From a virus: a DNA stretch of 64,000 nt. The notes under the pieces were generated by a model. It made no database searches. It saw nothing but the letters and a program-made list of their open reading frames with translations, and was not told the DNA's origin. The stretch is taken from positions 124,001 through 188,000 of IMG/VR virus record IMGVR_UViG_3300042934_000980; one strand, given 5' to 3'. A program made the position numbers and the translations under genes. Shown here in pieces: positions 52,910 to 60,186 of the stretch (positions are counted from its first letter, which is position 1; every line of letters starts with the position of its first letter).

Positions 52910-53000
52910 TGTTATTCTCCTAAATTTCCTAAATGCGGAATAATGGCAGAACGGAAGAGCGCCCGAAGGCACTCCTCCTTTCTAGCTAACCCTGATGGGA

Positions 53001-53594
53001 TCAGACGGCTGGTTCTTCTGGGAAGGTCAGTTGACCATAATCGGTATCAGGGATGGTGAACACCTCAGCTTGCGCCACGGCGTGAACAACGCTACCCCAG
53101 ATGCACGGGGCGTCGATCGACACAGTGGTGGCGTCTGCGGTGACTTCTTGATCCAGCGTGTCGTACTTGAGCGCTGTGGCAAACGCAGCTTTGGCAGCAG
53201 CAGGACGGTCAGCTTCGGCTGTGCCGTGCGGCAGCAAGATTGCGATCTTGGTGGTGGTCCCGTCTTCGTCCAGGAACGCGTAGGTGCCGGGTACTACCAG
53301 CGCCTTGACCGCGTCAAAGTCTTCGTAGACGGTAGCATCCGTCATGTCGTAACCGCGGGCGCTGTTGGGGTTTGCAGCGGTCCAAGATTGCTCCAGACCG
53401 ATAAAGCGACGCGCTGCCGACTTTACGGTAGCCGAACGCAGACCATTGGCACCTGACGTGATGTCTTCGAAGGAGAGTTCTGCTTCAGTCAAACCGTCGA
53501 ACAACGCTTTCTTCTCAGCATCGTCTTTATAACGATTCAGGTTGAAAGCCACGAAACGGGTGACGAACAGACTCATCCGGGAGGATTTAGCCAT
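53001..53594 (-). CDS. 197-aa protein of a three-member paralogous family
   Basis: CGGAG upstream of the ATG. Starts with SLFVTRFVAFNLNRYKDDAE, matching FLDRFIAYNKNRYKDDPE of the protein at 38441. Its centre (GTYAFLDEDGTTTKIAILLP) and end (FATALKYDTLDQEVTADATT) match the protein at 53711 (VLIDALKYDIPADQITATDG). Likely abundant small virion or decoration proteins, but no function is proven. Confidence 0.65.
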   Translation of the reverse strand: MAKSSRMSLFVTRFVAFNLNRYKDDAEKKALFDGLTEAELSFEDITSGANGLRSATVKSAARRFIGLEQSWTAANPNSARGYDMTDATVYEDFDAVKALVVPGTYAFLDEDGTTTKIAILLPHGTAEADRPAAAKAAFATALKYDTLDQEVTADATTVSIDAPCIWGSVVHAVAQAEVFTIPDTDYGQLTFPEEPAV

Positions 53595-53665
53595 TACTGT
53601 ACTCCGGGGAATGAGGTGTGGTGGTCAGGGAATCCTGTCACATAATATCTCATCCAACCGGCTAT

Positions 53666-53692
53666 AAAGCCCTACCCAGTGGGTAGGGCTTT
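53666..53692 (-). terminator. Terminator between the two paralogous genes
   Basis: A perfect 12-base stem (AAAGCCCTACCC / GGGTAGGGCTTT) with a short loop lies 18 bases after the leftward stop at 53711. Confidence 0.8.
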
Positions 53693-53710
53693 ACGTTTAC
53701 GCCAACAGCC

Positions 53711-54280
53711 TTAGCCGTTGAGGTCCATCGGCTCACCTGGCTGCAGTTCAGCTACAGGCGCCTTGGCGACCACGTAGTCGACTTCACCGTAGATGGTGTC
53801 GCCTTCCACGATGATGGTGCCATCGGTCGCGGTGATCTGGTCAGCCGGGATGTCGTACTTGAGCGCGTCGATCAGCACGGCAGTGGCGGCGTCGGCTTGC
53901 TGGGCTTCAGCGGTGCCTTCGGCGATGACCACAACGGCCTTGGCGTCAGCGCCTTCGCCGACCAGGTACACACCAGGCTCTTGCTTGGCTTGTGCCGCGT
54001 CCGTGTCAGCCAGTGTCTCGCTGTCGGTCAGGGTCAGGACTTTGGGGCTGTTGACATTGGCCGACTTCCAGGTCTGATCAGGCCCGGTAAAGTTGCGACC
54101 TTGCGAGTCGATGTTGGCGGTGCGCACGCCATCGGCTTGGTGCTGGATGTTGGTGATCTGCAGATCTTCCAGGGTCAGGCCTTCGAAGCTCTTCAGCATT
54201 TCCTTGTCGGCTTTGTACAGCTGCTGGTTCTTCTGAACGAAAGGCCCCAGCAGAAGGCTTAGGGGCGATTGCTTGCTCAT
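53711..54280 (-). CDS. 189-aa protein of a three-member paralogous family
   Basis: Ala/Asp/Glu-rich acidic protein. N-terminal FVQKNQQLYKADKE aligns with the RF..N.NRYKDD start of its paralogues. PGVYLVGEGADAKAVVVIAE and VLIDALKYDIPADQITATDG align with the 53001 protein. Two adjacent paralogues separated by a terminator suggest a local duplication, with a third copy 15 kb away on the other strand. Confidence 0.65.
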   Translation of the reverse strand: MSKQSPLSLLLGPFVQKNQQLYKADKEMLKSFEGLTLEDLQITNIQHQADGVRTANIDSQGRNFTGPDQTWKSANVNSPKVLTLTDSETLADTDAAQAKQEPGVYLVGEGADAKAVVVIAEGTAEAQQADAATAVLIDALKYDIPADQITATDGTIIVEGDTIYGEVDYVVAKAPVAELQPGEPMDLNG

Positions 54281-54343
54281 GGGTAGTCCTCAGTGAGTGG
54301 GTGTAGCAGACCGGGGTGGTCGTAAGGCATATAATCCGTGTTG

Positions 54344-54550
54344 CTAGAAGAGCAGGGCTTTAACGAACCACAGCCCGACCACCGACCAGTACGCGGTGTG
54401 AAGCTTAAAGCGGTTGATTAAAACCAGCGCGGTAAACAACAGAATACCTAAGAGCGGGGATGCCTTATGAGCGAATAAGGGGATAAGCAGCAGCCCCAAC
54501 ATGTACAGCCCTCCCTCAAAGCTGAACAGCTTCTTCATTTCAGCAGTCAT
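54344..54550 (-). CDS. Small multi-pass membrane protein, 68 aa
   Basis: GAGG upstream of the ATG. Three hydrophobic segments (GLYMLGLLLIPLFAHK, LGILLFTALVLINRF, YWSVVGLWFVKALLF) give a two- or three-helix inner-membrane protein with short loops. Size would suit a holin or an exclusion factor, but no lysis neighbour supports that. It lies immediately downstream of the chaperonin gene. Confidence 0.6.
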   Translation of the reverse strand: MTAEMKKLFSFEGGLYMLGLLLIPLFAHKASPLLGILLFTALVLINRFKLHTAYWSVVGLWFVKALLF

Positions 54551-54578
54551 TACTACCTCAAAGATACAAAAAAGAAAA

Positions 54579-54602
54579 GCAAGGGAAATGACTCTCCCTT
54601 GC
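54579..54602 (-). terminator. Terminator after chaperonin gene
   Basis: A stem GCAAGGGA / TCCCTTGC is followed on the leftward transcript by a T-rich tract (TTTTCTTTTTT), 12 bases after the stop at 54615. Confidence 0.8.
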
Positions 54603-54614
54603 CTTACTTAGGTC

Positions 54615-56336
54615 TTAGTGCGTCTTGACCGCGTGCAGCTTGTCGCCCAACAGCAGGCTGCTGGCATTGGCCAAGATCTTGGCTGTTTGCAGGCCGCCCT
54701 TAAGCGCTGTGACCAACGCGAACGCAGTGTCGTACACACCCAGGTCTTGAGCTTGTCCCGTTTCACCGGTGGCCAAGTTGGTGATGTCCGGTACATTACC
54801 TGCGTACTTTTTGAGCAGCTCTGGCAGGTCAGGTATGTACGCACCCTCGTCGCTTTGCTTGGCCAGATGCACGTACGGCACGCACACCAGCTCGGCTAGG
54901 CGTTCGAGGATCTTTGCATCCGTCTTGTCCCGGGCGAAGGTCACCGGATACAGGCTTTCCTTATTCTTGGGGGCAAGGACCACATGGTCTTGGTGATGGC
55001 AGTGATCATAAAGATCCGACAACACCAACAATCCAGCCTTCATCAACGAGGTACCGGCGCCTGGCAGAATGCCGTTGTCCAACGCACTCTTGACCGCCTT
55101 GACGACGTCCTCGAACCGATCCAAACGCTCCTTCACGTCCGAATAGGTTTCACCGCCCACAAAGATGGTGACCAACTGGCCGCGCAGGTTACGGATCCGG
55201 CTTTCGTTGAACTTGGCGCGTACGCTGAAACGGTCACCCATTTCGTACCCGCTCAGTTCTTGCTCGATGGCATCAGCACGCTGCTGCACGCGCACTAAGG
55301 CATTAGCATCCAGCTCGCTCACCAACGAGCGGCTGTTGCCGACCGTGACGTGCATGTTCGGAACGTTGAACTCCGCACCCACCGCGTCTTGCAGCTGAGT
55401 GAACATCGGCACGCCAAAGATGGTGGCGATATCACCCATGATCAAGCTGCCCACCGAACCACCGGCGTTGGTGTTGATCCCCACGAAAGTTGGGCCGCCC
55501 AGGAAGGTGTTGACCATTCCACCCATGCGTGCACTGGATTTTACTTGGTTATTGATGTTGGCCATGACAGCCCCCACCTCATGCTCGATCGAGCGGGCAA
55601 TGATAAGGATGTGGTCGGTCTGGCCCTTGAACTGGTCATGCAGCTTGATCAGCTCATCGGTCAGGTCCGCACCACGCCCCAGCGTACCGTCGATCACCAC
55701 CGGGATGAAGTTTTCCAGCAAAGTGTCGGCACCGTTGCCGTACTTGCTAAAGCCTGGGTTACTGAAACTCATGTTCAGTGGCAGGCCGTTGCTGTGCACC
55801 ACCTTGTCTTCGCTGCTCTGGCCTTCCTTGAGCTCGATGGCAGGGTAACGATCACCCGACTGCTTGTAGATGTCGGTGATGATGGTCGACAGCTCGTGGT
55901 CGCTGTTGGAGGAGGTCAGGGCCAGCTTGAACAACCGATCGTCTTCCGGGGTAACCTGGATGGCGAGGCTGCGCAGCTTCTTGCCGATCTCACCGATCAC
56001 TTGCTCGATGAAACGCTGTTCACGAAAGCTCTTGAACTGGCTGAGCACGCTGTACAGTTCAGCGGTCAACATGACGGTGGTGGTGGTGCCATCGCCACAC
56101 TCGTGGTCGGTCTTGATCGCCGCTTCAACGATCACCCGGTTAATGACCTCATCACGCGGGTCATCGAACTTGATGGACTTGGCGACCGTCACGCCATCCT
56201 TGGTGACCTTAACCGAGGTGCCGGTGCCGATCAAAGCGAGTTTGCCATTGGGACCCATGGTGGCCACAACTGCTTGGTGTACCTTGGTCATGACGTCTTT
56301 GACCATGTCCTGGGTGTTATCCAAAGTCAGCAGCAT
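54615..56336 (-). CDS. groEL: GroEL-like phage chaperonin
   Basis: 573 residues with the group I chaperonin layout. MGPNGKLALI and VTKDGVTVAKSI form the N-terminal ATP-binding signatures, GDGTTTTVML (81-90) carries the ATPase Asp, and LRGQLVTIFVGGET followed by RFEDVVKAVKSALDNGILPG lies in the C-terminal equatorial part. The C-terminus lacks the GroEL GGM repeat. It would refold phage proteins in a ring complex. Related phage chaperonins of EL/OBP-type phages work without a separate GroES, and no groES-like gene is visible here. An exact early-type promoter lies 54 bases upstream, so it is probably an early product. Confidence 0.9.
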   Translation of the reverse strand: MLLTLDNTQDMVKDVMTKVHQAVVATMGPNGKLALIGTGTSVKVTKDGVTVAKSIKFDDPRDEVINRVIVEAAIKTDHECGDGTTTTVMLTAELYSVLSQFKSFREQRFIEQVIGEIGKKLRSLAIQVTPEDDRLFKLALTSSNSDHELSTIITDIYKQSGDRYPAIELKEGQSSEDKVVHSNGLPLNMSFSNPGFSKYGNGADTLLENFIPVVIDGTLGRGADLTDELIKLHDQFKGQTDHILIIARSIEHEVGAVMANINNQVKSSARMGGMVNTFLGGPTFVGINTNAGGSVGSLIMGDIATIFGVPMFTQLQDAVGAEFNVPNMHVTVGNSRSLVSELDANALVRVQQRADAIEQELSGYEMGDRFSVRAKFNESRIRNLRGQLVTIFVGGETYSDVKERLDRFEDVVKAVKSALDNGILPGAGTSLMKAGLLVLSDLYDHCHHQDHVVLAPKNKESLYPVTFARDKTDAKILERLAELVCVPYVHLAKQSDEGAYIPDLPELLKKYAGNVPDITNLATGETGQAQDLGVYDTAFALVTALKGGLQTAKILANASSLLLGDKLHAVKTH

Positions 56337-56390
56337 TTACGTGTTCTCCGTACAAGTTTAAAAAGTTAATGGTTGCTGTGCTACGGGTAA

Positions 56391-56405
56391 GTAATATAGG
56401 TTTCA
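56391..56405 (-). promoter_or_regulatory. Early-type promoter for chaperonin gene
   Basis: Leftward TCTGAAACCTATATTAC, 54 bases before the chaperonin start codon. Confidence 0.8.
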
Positions 56406-56448
56406 GATTTGCTTACAAAAAACAAAATGGCGGCATAGAGGTTAGGGA

Positions 56449-56485
56449 CCTCCCCTCAAGCCTGTTGGCCCGACTAAAGGGGAGG
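56449..56485 (-). terminator. Terminator upstream of the chaperonin promoter
   Basis: A stem CCTCCCCT / AGGGGAGG with a 21-base loop closes the transcript of the gene ending at 56494 and isolates the chaperonin promoter. Confidence 0.6.
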
Positions 56486-56493
56486 GTGTTGCT

Positions 56494-56802
56494 CTACGAA
56501 GCCTGGGCAGCCTTTTTGGACTGCCACGGTTCTTTCTGGACCAGGAAGAGAAGTTTTTCCTTGTTGTGCTCTTCAAACACAAACGCTGAGTCAGCGACAA
56601 AGCGGTGCGGTTCGGTAACCGAAATCAACACCTCAAAGTCAATGCCTTGCTCCAGGATATTCTCCACCTGCCCAATGCAGTCTTGGCTGTCCACGTCACC
56701 TTCTGGTTGCATGACCAGTAGCACTAAGCCGCTGTCGATCATCAACTTCAGGCGCTCGTACTGTTCAGGCTCAAGGACGTTGGGAACTTTAACGGTAATC
56801 AT
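56494..56802 (-). CDS. Unknown early-type protein, 102 aa
   Basis: The ATG at 56802 (MITVKVPNVL) is chosen: GAGG lies upstream and an exact early-type promoter core ends 11 bases before the codon, leaving a very short leader. The alternative upstream start would contain the promoter. The protein is acidic, alpha/beta-like (RLKLMIDSGLVLLVMQPEGD). Function unknown. Confidence 0.6.
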   Translation of the reverse strand: MITVKVPNVLEPEQYERLKLMIDSGLVLLVMQPEGDVDSQDCIGQVENILEQGIDFEVLISVTEPHRFVADSAFVFEEHNKEKLLFLVQKEPWQSKKAAQAS

Positions 56803-56813
56803 GGGGTCCTCAG

Positions 56814-56823
56814 GTAATATACC
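56814..56823 (-). promoter_or_regulatory. Early-type promoter
   Basis: Leftward GGTATATTAC directly before TGAGG and the ATG at 56802. It lacks the AAACC extension of the other copies. Confidence 0.65.
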
Positions 56824-56864
56824 CGCCTCAGTGATGCAACAGTGAAAAGGGGTAACCACTACCC

Positions 56865-57212
56865 CTACACGATTTTAGGTTTACGCATGTCTTTCATGAT
56901 GCGAAACGAGGTGTCGTCGTGGGCCAGTCTGAGTGGCTCACGGGTGCTCTCGTGTTCTTGTCGTTCCGCTTCATTACGTTCTGCGTGCGCTAGGTGTTCA
57001 TTCAAGTCCGACTCGCGACCTTGGGTGTAGAGCTCGTAACAGGTTTGACACATGAGGTGATGCTCAGCGCCCCATTTGTCGTGCTTAGCCAGATAACCAA
57101 ACGCTTGATCACCCTCATGGAGGTGTTCACAATGGTCACCTTCAGATACCCGGCCATCCTCACAGAACCCTACTAACCGCTCTGTCGGACCCCAGGTAAT
57201 CCAGGTGTCCAT
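56865..57212 (-). CDS. Cysteine-rich putative zinc-binding protein, 115 aa
   Basis: N-terminal 60 residues hold Cys17, Cys28-x-His30 and a CQTCYEL knuckle (Cys55, Cys58), a likely zinc site. The rest is a charged helix rich in Arg and Glu. Residues 7-60 are paralogous to the start of the protein at 57757-58197 (GFCEDG..SEGDHCEHL versus GFVMDG..CEGGHCEHL). It lies 2 bases after the Ntn hydrolase gene. Its partner is unknown. Confidence 0.65.
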   Translation of the reverse strand: MDTWITWGPTERLVGFCEDGRVSEGDHCEHLHEGDQAFGYLAKHDKWGAEHHLMCQTCYELYTQGRESDLNEHLAHAERNEAERQEHESTREPLRLAHDDTSFRIMKDMRKPKIV

Positions 57213-57214
57213 TA

Positions 57215-57760
57215 TCAGTCATCCTTTTCAGGTTTGGGTGGGGGTTGCTTCTTTACCGCCTTGGGGAGTTTAAACACTTGGATCTTGCCCCCGGTATGAG
57301 GATCCATGTCCTTGGCCAGTTTAATGGCCCCTTTAGCACCCTTACCTAAGCGCAGCGCAGCTTCGGCGTGAATGCCACCTGACCCGATACCAAAGGGGAC
57401 GTAACACCGTGTTACGTTGAAGGTGTCGGGGACGTTAGCCCCTTGCTTGTAACTGCCCTGTATCGACCACCCATTATGAAACTCATCGATCACAATGGCT
57501 GAAAAGCTCATCTTGGTCGCGATCTTAAGTTCAGTGCGGTGAGTGATCCCTTCTTTGCTTTGCAAGGCTTCTTTAATGAAAAGCTCACAACCTGGCTGCC
57601 CTGCCCGTCCAAAGGCAATCACTCGCTGGCCCATGATTTTCCATTCTTCCCCGACCTCAGGAAAAAGGATCTTCCTTACCGTGGCATTGGAAATAATCCC
57701 GCCACGCACCCGACGTGAATCGGAAGCGAGTTTGCCTTTTGTCCAAATAACTGTAGTCAT
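57215..57760 (-). CDS. Proteasome/HslV-like Ntn hydrolase
   Basis: 181 residues starting MTTVIWTKGK, so removing Met would expose Thr2 as the N-terminal nucleophile, as in HslV (MTTIV). Asp14 (LASDSRR) and Lys30 (VRKILF) are near the expected catalytic Asp and Lys. The C-terminal half has GIGSGGIHAEAALRLGKG (124-141) and KLAKDMDPHTGGKI (147-160), the GSGG and TGG signatures of 20S/HslV beta-type subunits. No HslU- or unfoldase-like ATPase gene is seen here. It overlaps the upstream gene by 4 bases and precedes the paralogous cysteine-rich gene, giving an operon of three. Confidence 0.75.
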   Translation of the reverse strand: MTTVIWTKGKLASDSRRVRGGIISNATVRKILFPEVGEEWKIMGQRVIAFGRAGQPGCELFIKEALQSKEGITHRTELKIATKMSFSAIVIDEFHNGWSIQGSYKQGANVPDTFNVTRCYVPFGIGSGGIHAEAALRLGKGAKGAIKLAKDMDPHTGGKIQVFKLPKAVKKQPPPKPEKDD

Positions 57761-58197
57761 AGGTCGTCTTCTCTATCCCAGTGTTCGTCGTCCAGCGATT
57801 CCATTTCTTCACGGTCGCGGTCGATCTCTTGTTGATCTCGCAGCAACCGATCCTTGTGCCGGGCTTCTTGTTGACAGCCTTTGCAGATACGCATGCGGAT
57901 CCGTTCGTACTCAGGAGTGCCTGGGTCGTACGGGGTGTAGGTTACAGTCTGACTGCGCGGAAACTCACCCCCGCAGTCGTGGCACGTGGTCGGCTCTTCC
58001 CGCTTCTCCACCACGAACTTCTCGTAGCAGGGCTTGCACATCAGGTACATCTCAGAGCCGAACGAATCGTGCTCAGACGAATGCCCGAACACTTCACCCC
58101 CATTGTCCAAGTGTTCGCAGTGACCGCCCTCGCAAACATTCCCATCCATGACAAACCCAACTTCTTTGTGGGTCAAGCCAAAGGTAGTCCAACCCAT
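57757..58197 (-). CDS. Cysteine-rich putative zinc-binding protein, 146 aa
   Basis: The ATG at 58197 (MGWTTFGLTH) lies just after the upstream stop; longer in-frame starts would overlap that gene fully. Residues 1-60 match the 115-residue paralogue (Cys22, Cys27-x-His29, Cys54 and Cys57). A second ribbon follows with CHDCGGEF (Cys72, Cys75) and CKGC (Cys105, Cys108), then a charged helix. It is coupled to the Ntn hydrolase gene by ATGA overlap. A DNA- or protein-binding zinc protein is inferred. Confidence 0.65.
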   Translation of the reverse strand: MGWTTFGLTHKEVGFVMDGNVCEGGHCEHLDNGGEVFGHSSEHDSFGSEMYLMCKPCYEKFVVEKREEPTTCHDCGGEFPRSQTVTYTPYDPGTPEYERIRMRICKGCQQEARHKDRLLRDQQEIDRDREEMESLDDEHWDREDDL

Positions 58198-58198
58198 A

Positions 58199-58567
58199 TC
58201 AGTGCACTCCTTTGGGAGCTGAGTGGAGCATGGCAGGGGCGGTGACTTTGATCGAGCGCAGGTAATCTTCAGCCTGCACGTCAGCCGGGTGGAATTCGTT
58301 GAGCAGGTCGCAAACAAACTTGCCGATCTCTTGTTGCTGCACCGGATTGCCCTCGCGGTCAACAATAGCCGGTTTACCCGTGGCTTTGTCGGTACCCCGA
58401 AAGTACACGTCCCGGTACGCGTCAATCCGCTTACCCAAGCGCTTTTGGAAATTGGCCAGAAACGTTGCGGCGTCCTGATCACCTGCTTTGGCGCGTTCGT
58501 TGAGCTGGTTAAGCAGCCGGATGGTTGCAACTTCCAACGGGGAAAGGATGTTCTTGAAATGGTCCAT
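58199..58567 (-). CDS. Unknown protein, 122 aa
   Basis: Helical protein, basic in the first half (RLGKRIDAYRDVYFRG), acidic and Glu-rich in the middle. It lies immediately upstream of the cysteine-rich gene and is probably in the same operon. No motif is recognised. Confidence 0.55.
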   Translation of the reverse strand: MDHFKNILSPLEVATIRLLNQLNERAKAGDQDAATFLANFQKRLGKRIDAYRDVYFRGTDKATGKPAIVDREGNPVQQQEIGKFVCDLLNEFHPADVQAEDYLRSIKVTAPAMLHSAPKGVH

Positions 58568-58620
58568 GGTACTTCTCCTACCAATACGGCGCTCATTTTG
58601 AGCTTAGGTTAATAACACCC

Positions 58621-58737
58621 TTACAAATATAAGGGCTGGTGGTCGGCAATGAGGGTGTTGCCTTTACGGATCAAGGTTTCACCCACGGTTAGCCCGTCGA
58701 TAACCCCTTTGATGTGGAACCGTTTACTTCCGTGCAC
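58621..58737 (-). CDS. Possible tiny protein, 38 aa, GTG start
   Basis: A frame ending at 58621 encodes a basic beta-like peptide (GSKRFHIKGVIDGLTVGETL). The GTG at 58737 overlaps the end of the secreted-protein gene by 14 bases. Longer starts would lie deep within that gene. The AGAGGG spacing is poor, so the gene is only possible. Confidence 0.4.
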   Translation of the reverse strand: MHGSKRFHIKGVIDGLTVGETLIRKGNTLIADHQPLYL

Positions 58738-59245
58738 CAGGAGGAAATCCCTCTTCCGGACTGATGTCACTTTGAAGATACTGTAAGTCTTTAGGAGACA
58801 GTACTCTTCGGTCTTCAGCGTCAGGGTTCGACTGGGCATCGAGATCATCCGTCTTGATCATCGACGAGCATTGGGTGTACAGCGACTTGTCCATGAACCC
58901 TGCATCAGAGTCCATTTCGTAATGGCTGATGCCGATGTTGGTCACCCCATGATCGTCTTTGTAGAGATAAAGGATCCGCGAATCTTGCTCCAGGTAATAG
59001 GTGGTAGCAAGCCCCGCTAACCCCACACTGGCCGGATCGACCGTGGTGAACACCTTGTCGCGAAACACCACACTGCCGGTGCCCAGCAAGAACACGTTGG
59101 TGCGCTCGTGGGTGTTGATGTTGTGGAAGTTGTCCGGGTTATTGGTGTAACCCACCTGACTGCAGACAATGGCGTCCACCGAAGACTGGGCCAGCGCTGG
59201 AGCTGCCAGCAGCAACCCCAGGGCCCCTGCGATCAAAGCTTTCAT
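58724..59245 (-). CDS. Secreted (periplasmic) protein, 173 aa
   Basis: The ATG at 59245 is set by AAGGAG with a 7-base gap; the upstream ATG is too close. The start MKALIAGALGLLLAAPALA is a classical Sec signal peptide with cleavage expected before QSS. The mature domain has two Cys near the start and middle (VCSQVGYTN, TQCSSMI), aromatic residues and an acidic Pro/Gly tail. Export to the periplasm during infection is likely. The target is unknown. Confidence 0.7.
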   Translation of the reverse strand: MKALIAGALGLLLAAPALAQSSVDAIVCSQVGYTNNPDNFHNINTHERTNVFLLGTGSVVFRDKVFTTVDPASVGLAGLATTYYLEQDSRILYLYKDDHGVTNIGISHYEMDSDAGFMDKSLYTQCSSMIKTDDLDAQSNPDAEDRRVLSPKDLQYLQSDISPEEGFPPGARK

Positions 59246-59775
59246 GCACATGCTCCTTCAACAGCGTTGGAGAATTCGATCTGTTCGATCTGGGTCAGGT
59301 GGTCCGCCATGGCCTGGCGGAACTCTTCGATCTTTTCCTCGAAGCTGCCGGTGGTGTGGTCGACCCGGGTCACGTCCCAGCTGATGGCCATGTCAAACAG
59401 CCCCTCGCCAAAGATCTTGAGGTTCAGGGTGCCGTCTTTGCACACCGCATGAAAGTACATGGGCTTTTCTTGGCACAATACCTTGCTGTACGGGTACGCC
59501 ATGTTACCGCGTGCCCACAGCTGCACATCTTCCAGCACATCGATCTGTTCCAGAAGGTCTTGCTGGTAGTTCTTCAGCTTCTTGGTGACTTCCCACATCG
59601 GGACGCCCTTTACCGGGATGCGCACTTCGTTCTTCCAGCGCCCCCACTGACCGAAGTCAAAGTCCAGCTCAAACCACAACTCTCCCAGCCGGTTACGATT
59701 ACCGCGAGACAGAATAACAACATTACGCAGCGGAAACGAATCAGCCAGTTTACGATTTTGGAATAGAACAGCCAT
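59242..59775 (-). CDS. Unknown protein, 177 aa
   Basis: The ATG at 59775 (MAVLFQNRKL) follows AGGAG by about 9 bases. Trp/Phe-rich alpha/beta protein (ELWFELDFDFGQWGRWKN) with a helical C-terminus. It overlaps the start region of the secreted-protein gene by 4 bases. Function not recognised. Confidence 0.6.
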   Translation of the reverse strand: MAVLFQNRKLADSFPLRNVVILSRGNRNRLGELWFELDFDFGQWGRWKNEVRIPVKGVPMWEVTKKLKNYQQDLLEQIDVLEDVQLWARGNMAYPYSKVLCQEKPMYFHAVCKDGTLNLKIFGEGLFDMAISWDVTRVDHTTGSFEEKIEEFRQAMADHLTQIEQIEFSNAVEGACA

Positions 59776-59838
59776 GGGTACAACTCCTAGTTTTTCAAAG
59801 ACTCCAATAGTCCCTGGTAAAAGGTAAAACACAACGGG

Positions 59839-60111
59839 TTATTGACCACCTCTTAGTTTGAAAGAGATGGCGTCGAGCTCGTTCACAGAGTACGCACCAT
59901 TAAGAACGATGTGCCTTGGGTCTTCATGCGGGGCATGCCGGCCCAAATCCTCCGAATCATAATGGTGCGCTTTTTCTGCGACTTCCACACGAACCACCGC
60001 CACTAACCCCTCTTGTCTCAGCAAGGCGCTGATCTTTTTAAAGAGGGACTCGTTTAAAGAACCATCAAGACCTGTTATCGTGATGGTGTTCTCTGGGGCT
60101 AGTTCAGACAT
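59839..60111 (-). CDS. Unknown early-type protein, 90 aa
   Basis: A compact alpha/beta protein with VVRVEVAEKAHHYDSEDLG and a His-rich loop (HAPHEDPRHIVL), perhaps metal-binding. An exact early-type promoter lies about 50 bases upstream. Function unknown. Confidence 0.6.
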   Translation of the reverse strand: MSELAPENTITITGLDGSLNESLFKKISALLRQEGLVAVVRVEVAEKAHHYDSEDLGRHAPHEDPRHIVLNGAYSVNELDAISFKLRGGQ

Positions 60112-60158
60112 TGATCCTCCTGGATCTACTACTTATCGGCTATTGCCTATACCCCCTG

Positions 60159-60172
60159 GTAATATAGGTTTG
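60159..60172 (-). promoter_or_regulatory. Early-type promoter
   Basis: Leftward TTCAAACCTATATTAC, followed by CAGGGGG. It lies 48 bases before the 90-residue gene and just after the GNAT gene stop at 60187. Confidence 0.8.
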
Positions 60173-60186
60173 AAAACAACTGTAAC

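Noticed and set aside
57757-58596. 279-codon version of the cysteine-rich gene
   Set aside because: The first 133 codons are a shadow of the 122-residue gene; the paralogous domain starts at the ATG at 58197.
58738-58848. Longer start for the gene ending at 58621
   Set aside because: It lies inside the secreted-protein gene and looks like a shadow frame.
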